A model generated the notes under the pieces. The model did no database searches and had not been told where the DNA came from. It worked only from the letters and a program-made list of their open reading frames with translations. Positions 21,001 to 32,933 of a stretch of 32,933 nucleotides of DNA are shown here, one piece after another; position 1 is the stretch's first letter, and each line of letters starts with the position of its first letter. This DNA is from Pelargonium nanum (lineage: Eukaryota > Streptophyta > Magnoliopsida > Geraniales > Geraniaceae), in contig JAYMTF010000607.1 in the NCBI GenBank assembly GCA_036897485.1, positions 1 to 32,933 of the forward strand. The letters are read 5' to 3'. Both the position numbers and the translations under genes were made by a program.

Positions 21001-24000
21001 CAGCTAGTTAAGAACTCTGCATCTTAACTAAGAGACCCGGTATCCAAGTGAATTGTAGCACGAAGGGGAAAGCAGACTGATTACCTCTGTCCTAACTTCA
21101 CTCCACTCCAGCCACTCACTCAAATCTAATTGACCAGAGTGATGTCCTGAAGCACAATGTCTGGCAGCGTCCCCACATTTAACATTTACTGGACCATCTA
21201 GAAGCATAATCAAAATTTGTACACCCACGACACACATACATCCAGTCCAATAAAGACCTCCTTAAAATTCAAGGAAACATTCAAAAGAGACTGACTTCAA
21301 GGAGTGCTTTTAGGATCCAAATAAATCTAGACCTGGTATCAGGAGAAGAGCATATGTGAAAAATTTCTAAGTATGCCACTGGACTCTGGAGACCAGGCTC
21401 TAAGAAGAATAACCATTGAAAAGCATAATCAACAGCAGTGAGTTCCTCAATATATACAAGGTTATGATCTAGAACTTGCATGTTCAAGGACCACTGCACT
21501 CCACACCCAAGCAACGAATTCCATCAACTCATCAAGTTACATAAGGAGTGACAACATTATCAAAATTAGCATTGGCTACACATTTAAAGTCATATAAATA
21601 AACGAACAAGAAAATGAATAAATAGATAGACAATGGTGCAAGCAGAATATCATATTTTACAAGGAACCCACCTGTAACTTAAGCTTAAGTTCACGGACCA
21701 TCTGAAATAGTCTTTTGTAACCATTCCAGTTATATTCCTGAGGAGCATGCGCCTCTACAATTCCCCACCAGCAATCAACCATAACACCATCAACATTGAC
21801 AGATTTCAACACCCTTAACTGCTTTAGTAGACCATCAGGATCAACCAACTCACACTTCATATTGATGACACCCAACTGCAACCCAAAATTTTTAGACATG
21901 AAACAAAAACTTTTGGATGTATTTGAAAAAAAAAAGGTTCCCTTATTCTATGAAAAGGTTAGTATATAACTGAAATGCAATGTGTTCCAAATCGTATAGA
22001 GTGGCACTCATTGTAAATCAGCACAGAGAATGCTTGTAATTAGAGAGCTCACCGGTAGCATCACATAAACTGGAACATAAGGGGTGCCAGCAAAATCACG
22101 CTCGGGAACCTTTGGAGGGATGTCTAAAATCTACATAGACAAATAAAAAGGAAATAAGTTGCAGGTTGAAAGTTGAATCCATGCAAACCACCTTAATCAA
22201 GTTGAAAGAGAACTTTAACTACAAAATATACTGTTCATAAGAGATTAATCGGACTCCTTGTGAAATGAGAGATAGAAAGAGCTCAATACTTGATCCATGG
22301 AAAAATGCTTGGAGTAATCAAACACTATAATCACAAAGCCATGGGAGCATTGGTATCTTATGATATATTAATTAGATAAGAAAGTGCCCCTATGCTGCAA
22401 AAATGCATGTCATAGACTAGCTCCATTGTAATGGCATAATGGCAGAGGCAATAATAAATACAACTGAATTTGATTTAATGGGTAAGGAACACTCTTCCCG
22501 GACTCCAGTATGAAACATTTAAAATGCAGCCCTTCTCAGCATAGTTTAGATCCCCACACCTGTTTTACAGTCTTCGTGCAAGCAAGGGTGCTTTTATGTG
22601 TGAATCGAATTACTTGGCACTTTTATTTGATTTTCCAATACAAGGCCAGCATTTTGCTGTACATTTCGAAAAAGATAGATAGGTATAGGAGGCAAAATTA
22701 TCAATCACACCTTATCTATTATACTTTCTATATGCACAACCTATACATTCAATTTTATTTATTAAAAAATATTTCCCACAGAAACCAGCAATTGAATACC
22801 AACCAGAAACCAAAAGACTAGTCCTTTACCTGCTTGTCATCAACTGTATCCATAGAGCTACCCATAAGAGGATGCCTCTCTATTTGTTCCCCTCCATCTC
22901 CCACCATTGCTGAAGTTTGAACTTGAACACTTGAAGATAGATCATAGGGTGAAGGATTTTGCACAAACACACCTTTCACACGACATGCATTGTACTCAAC
23001 TGAGCTCCGATAACCAGGAGAGATTCCTCTAAGGGAAGCAGGTGGAGTCTGTTGTGATACCATATGGGAAGATGATGAGGCCATCATGGCTGAGGTGCCA
23101 CCAGCAGGCTTTGAGCCCTGCAAAATTCGATCAGAATATTTTCATATGAGTTCTGAGATTTGATTGAAGTGATGACAACAGGAATGTTAAAAGACAGTAC
23201 TCTAGTCTAGTTAGATATGTGACATGTCCTTATTAACTGTTTTGTGTAGGCCAAGCATTAGCTAGTAAACCTTGCAATTATGCTTTATAAAACCTATCCG
23301 CATAGTCAGTGTTTACATTAGGCAATGTAGCACATAGCAACTACTCACTTTAGGACTTCAGTTTACAGCAATCACATGTACTAGATAAGAAATGAAGGAC
23401 AAGTAATGAGTACAATTGCACTGTATTGACTGTGGAGCCAAAATAGCGGACTACATGGCTTTCTGACAAACCAGCGTATCTATTAGGTATTGTCAGAATC
23501 AAAGCTTGTCTGAAGAGTGAAGAGGCCCAAACACAGAGAAGCCTGATATCTGGTTGGAGTTCCACTTTCAACAACATTACACCTCACGATCATATGATTA
23601 AACACAGATCCCTTAATCCACACATATACTTATCAAATAACAACACTATTGTACTATCAATTATAGCTAAAATGAGTACAATCGTATAAATTAAAAATAT
23701 GAAGCATATAGAATTTGAGTCAGACCTACTAACAAAGGAGAGCGTAGTGCATGAGATGTAGGTACCTGAGATCTTGAAGGAAAGGTGGTTCCATCTGGAA
23801 GAACAACCCACCCAGCTTCCCTTGCTAGAGCAGCTATTACATCGTTAATATCAGCTCTGACCCTGAGATTATAGTTTCCATGCCTCCGAAGTCCTGCCAA
23901 AATCCTTGCTGTAATCGCTCTTCTGTGGCGCTCTCTTAGCTTTGTTCTCTCTTTTTCTTCCAGTGGTCTACACCTCCGAGCCCCTCCTCCCGGGGTGCTC

Positions 24001-24209
24001 ACTTGTTCTTGAATTTGAGGGTGATGTTGAAACTGATTATTACCACTACTTGATACCATCCCACAATCAACGCCTACCATCACCGTTGTAGCCATACGCT
24101 TTTCTCCATCTTCGTCGTCCTCATCATCTTCTTCTTTCACATCCATCTCCATTTCTTCCTCATCGTCTTCTTCACTTGTTCCAATTAATTTCTGCATATC
24201 CGTTGCCAT
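18079..24209 (-). CDS. BAM7: BZR1-domain beta-amylase-like transcription factor (BAM7-like), 10 exons, complete
   Basis: Fusion of a BZR1/BES1 DNA-binding domain with a glycosyl hydrolase 14 domain. Arabidopsis BAM7/BAM8 are nuclear regulators of brassinosteroid-linked growth with little or no amylase activity. Minus-strand exons: 24209-23766, 23117-22830, 22130-22053, 21875-21672, 20539-20345, 19977-19813, 19663-19403, 18764-18546, 18453-18234, 18107-18079; total 700 aa, near the Arabidopsis length. Residues 13-37 are acidic. Residues 75-146 are the BZR1 domain with basic [20 protein letters not shown] (86-105). About 150-255 is a Ser-rich linker, and the amylase domain runs from about 256 on. 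GGNVGDD (347-353), GELRYP with E437 and TCSE with E595 align with soybean beta-amylase Asp101, Glu186 and Glu380, so both catalytic glutamates remain. The wording after E595 (SQML) departs from the usual E-M/L-R. The tandem paralogue lies upstream. Confidence 0.95.
20540..21671 (-). other. Intron 4 of the first BAM7-like gene (1.1 kb)
   Basis: Between exons 5 and 4. From about 20870 to 21500 it is less AT-rich than the other introns and has an unbroken minus-strand frame of 77 codons (21281-21514) with no family resemblance. No inverted repeats, tRNA or retroelement motifs were recognised. Confidence 0.5.
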
Positions 24210-24238
24210 AATCTCCTTCCACCCTCAGTCCTGAACTC

Positions 24239-24805
24239 CTAAAGCAAATTATGCTATCAATTTGGATCTTGTACTGCAAAAAGCATTATTTCCACTTAAT
24301 TTCAAGCAGACTAGGTGGATGGGCATCTCAGCTTATCCAATAAAGGCATCCACTTTAACCTCAACAACTCTATCATGGGTTCATTCAAAGATTATTCTGG
24401 CAACAAATGGAACTTCAAATTAAATGATAGCACTCTTCACTAACCAAACCACAATGCCTAAGAAAAGATTCAATTTGCTTAAACAGGAAACAGTCCCACA
24501 AATCCTTGCCACAACTATTACTTAAACATAACCTAGGCTACTAATGTTAGCAACATACATTAATCTCAAGTCCATAATGTAGTTCTACAAGAGTTCTAAA
24601 ATTAATAATGATAATAAATACAAGTTTCACCATTTTCTCAACTATCAAACAATGCCAAAAGGTTCAGCTGAAACCATAATTTACTATGCCTTTTCTAGTA
24701 GATATACTCGTAAAGAACTGAACTTCTACAGTTCAAGTAACATTTTCAAGTTTCAACCACCAGACAAAATATTCTTACACAATTCTTAGTAAGGTTTCAA
24801 ATTAC
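24239..24805 (-). other. Probable 5'UTR intron of the first BAM7-like gene
   Basis: On the minus strand a donor AGAG/GTAATT (exon edge 24806) and an acceptor TTTGCTTTAG/GAG (exon edge 24238) bracket 567 bases of AT-rich sequence, while both sides are leader-like. The acceptor is 29 bases before the ATG at 24209. Leader introns are frequent in plant regulatory genes. This is predicted from splice signals alone. Confidence 0.55.
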
Positions 24806-25380
24806 CTCTTCTAATCAGCTACTCGCGCCGTTCGCATGCAAAACCATCGCCTAGCTCTCAATTACTGGTATTTTCTCCCAGATTTTAGACAAGAAAACGA
24901 TACCTTCAGGCTTCAACTCCTGCAATTGACCTTTTCCTCTATGAATCCCCATTCATGCCTTCGATCCTGGCTCAAAGCAACAGATCTACCTAGATTCGTG
25001 ATTTCCGGCGGCCGGCGCGACTTCCGACGCACGCTCACGGCGACAGCGAGCGGAGGCAGGTCAGTACAAGAACTCCGTCGGAGTGTTTTCCGGCGAGCAG
25101 AGGTGGGGTCCGGCCGGCGAGAAATTGAGAGGGGGGAGCGCGCGTGTGGGCGTGCGAGGGAGGACTAGGGTTTGGCGCGTGCGAGGGGGGGTTCGAGCGT
25201 GTGTTTGAGGGCTTGGCACGAATGTGTATAAGCGCCAAGCGTAGGAGGAAGATCGACGGTCACGAGAGAGACACGTGGCGAGCGTAGCGGATAGGAGACC
25301 GGACACGAGATTTGGGTGTTGCGAGTCCATATAGGAGTAGAGTAGTGTTAGAGTAGAGGCCACAAATCACGTGACCAAGA
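24806..25380 (-). promoter_or_regulatory. GC-rich leader/promoter of the first BAM7-like gene with G-boxes and BRRE-type motifs
   Basis: A GC-rich island (about 25005-25320) in an otherwise AT-rich region marks the transcription start area. It contains CACGTG G-boxes at 25272-25277 and 25368-25373, and four CGTG(T/C)G motifs (25143-25148, 25151-25156, 25178-25183, 25198-25203), the BRRE type bound by BZR1-family proteins. A telo-box variant ACTAGGGTTT is at 25164-25173. A weak TATA-like TATATGG on the minus strand lies near 25327-25333. The exact start site is not fixed, so some motifs may be transcribed. Confidence 0.5.
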
Positions 25381-26640
25381 AAAGATTCGTGCCAAAAACA
25401 GTTGGAGTCCATTTTCAACTGTACATCTTGCTGTTGCGTCCATTTTTTTCAAAACCGAATTTAATTTTACATGTGCTTGTTTCTAGAAAAGATGGTATTT
25501 TTTTTCTTCTACTTTCATTTTGTGAAACCATCCAAACTAGTAGAATTAGGATACTAGGTACATGTTTGGTAGATTGAAAAGATATTTAGAATTTCGTCCA
25601 ATATATTTGTACCAGAAAAGCTAATGCAACTTTTGTTAGGATGGAGTGTCAATGGGCGGGTTCGAAGAGATCTCATTCTCATTTTAATTCCCGCATTCTT
25701 TATGTCTCTATTTTTATTGTCATCGTGTCTTGTTGCAGATGAGTTTTAGCGTTCATGTATGTCCTTTGAGCCTAGCATGGTGGAGTAGAACATTTAGGAG
25801 CACTTACTACTTCGTGTAACATCCTAGTGCCCATAGAAAAATGTGAAGTCTTGGAAGTGATATGACAAGACATAGACATTGAAGGTGATTCAGAGCGTTG
25901 AGGACCTTTGGGTGACCCTACAAGACGGGATGACTTGGAGTGACTTGACAAAGTAGAGGCCTTTGATATGACTTGGCGAGACTTAGAGGCGACTTGGGAA
26001 GACGGAGACCTTTGAGGTGACCTAGAGAATTGAGGTTCCTTGGAGGCCTCTTGTGAAGATTACATATGGAGATGTGTTTAGCCCTAATTTTAACATGGCA
26101 GCCTCAAGTATGAAGACATGGAGCTATCTTTGTGCTCTTGTAGGCTCTTGTGGAGACTGAGTATGAAGGAGAAAGATGAAGCTCTCTGTGTGACTTTATA
26201 GCTTCTTTTGGAAACTAAATATGAAGGAGAAGTGCAGAGCTCTCCTGGTGATCTTGAAGTTTCTTATGGAGACAAAGTATGAAGGACAAGTGTAAAACTC
26301 TTGTAAAATTGACGATGATTTTTGGTGCTTATTTGTTCTTGTGTGCTAGCTTGTACATTGGTTATAACAAACTCATAGGATTTAAGTGTTGAAAGTTGGC
26401 TACATTGATATATGAGTTAACACGAGACGTTTGATACAAGAGCTAGCTAGTTACACATAATTTTATTTCAGAAATTGGGGGGAAGTTATAGGATCTAACT
26501 TGGCAACATCCAGGGAGTAACTTGTTGCCTCACAAGGAAGATACACACACCAATCCTCTTACAAGAAACAAGAACAAGTAAAATTATGAATTTTCCCATA
26601 AATATCACCTTCTACACACACACTGCAACTCTTTTTATCA
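25381..26640. other. Intergenic spacer between the tandem BAM7-like genes
   Basis: Contains distal promoter of the left gene, 3'UTR of the right gene and repetitive low-similarity sequence. From about 25860 to 26050 phrases such as GACCTTTGGGTGAC, GACTTGG and GACTTAGAGGCGACTTGG recur loosely, then a clearer tandem array follows at 26108. No coding region was recognised. Confidence 0.5.
26108..26310 (+). repeat. Degenerate tandem array, about four units of 53-58 bp
   Basis: Units begin with GTATGAAG-type starts at 26108, 26161, 26219 and 26277. Each continues with an AGCTCT-like core, a GTG-CTT stretch and TTCTT-TGGAGAC. The copies have diverged and the last is partial. The unit has no open reading frame of note. 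Confidence 0.65.
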
Positions 26641-26646
26641 TCATCT

Positions 26647-32933
<6,287 letters not shown>

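Noticed and set aside
24836..25363. Open frames on both strands over the GC-rich leader of the left BAM7-like gene
   Set aside because: Composition effect in the promoter/leader island; Arg/Pro/Ser-rich translations without domains.

Overview
The window is nuclear DNA of a eudicot plant. Every gene is split by AT-rich spliceosomal introns. The proteins are typical plant ones: a riboflavin-pathway deaminase, a thylakoid bestrophin channel, a cyclic-nucleotide-domain acyl-CoA thioesterase and beta-amylase-like BZR1 proteins. The gaps hold plant SINE, LINE and MITE debris. I cannot name the species.

Layout, left to right. (1) 438-2057, plus strand: a complete 3-exon PYRD-type gene (425 aa). (2) 3422-6286, minus: a complete 4-exon chloroplast bestrophin/VCCN chloride channel (415 aa). 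A tRNA-type SINE sits in its first intron and a telomere-like tract lies just before its start codon. (3) 6700-7372: a decayed RNase H-like retroelement fragment and a foldback MITE. (4) 7804-16462, minus: a complete 17-exon peroxisomal acyl-CoA thioesterase of the ACH2 type (426 aa, cNMP-binding plus two hotdog domains, terminal SKL). Its introns carry a hAT-like MITE, LTR-like debris and several short A-rich inserts. (5) 18079-24209, minus: a complete 10-exon BZR1/beta-amylase fusion (BAM7-like, 700 aa) with a probable 5'UTR intron. (6) 26647-32933, minus: a tandem paralogue of the same gene, cut by the right edge so that the visible part starts in the linker before the amylase domain. Its introns hold a second 8-bp-TSD MITE and a dead LINE.

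The genes do not form a pathway. The riboflavin enzyme and the bestrophin act in plastids, the thioesterase in peroxisomes, and the BAM7-like proteins are expected in the nucleus. The bestrophin/BAM7 neighbourhood recalls the adjacent Arabidopsis loci At2g45870/At2g45880 (from memory), with the thioesterase lying between them here. I saw no CRISPR, operon, phage or bacterial content, and no clearly new multi-gene system.

Most worth a second look: the asymmetric BAM7-like tandem pair, including cysteine gains in one copy and a tiny last exon kept by both; the cluster of brassinosteroid-response-type motifs upstream of the intact copy; a probable GC-AG intron in the thioesterase; and three tiny A-tailed inserts flanked by 14-16 bp direct repeats.
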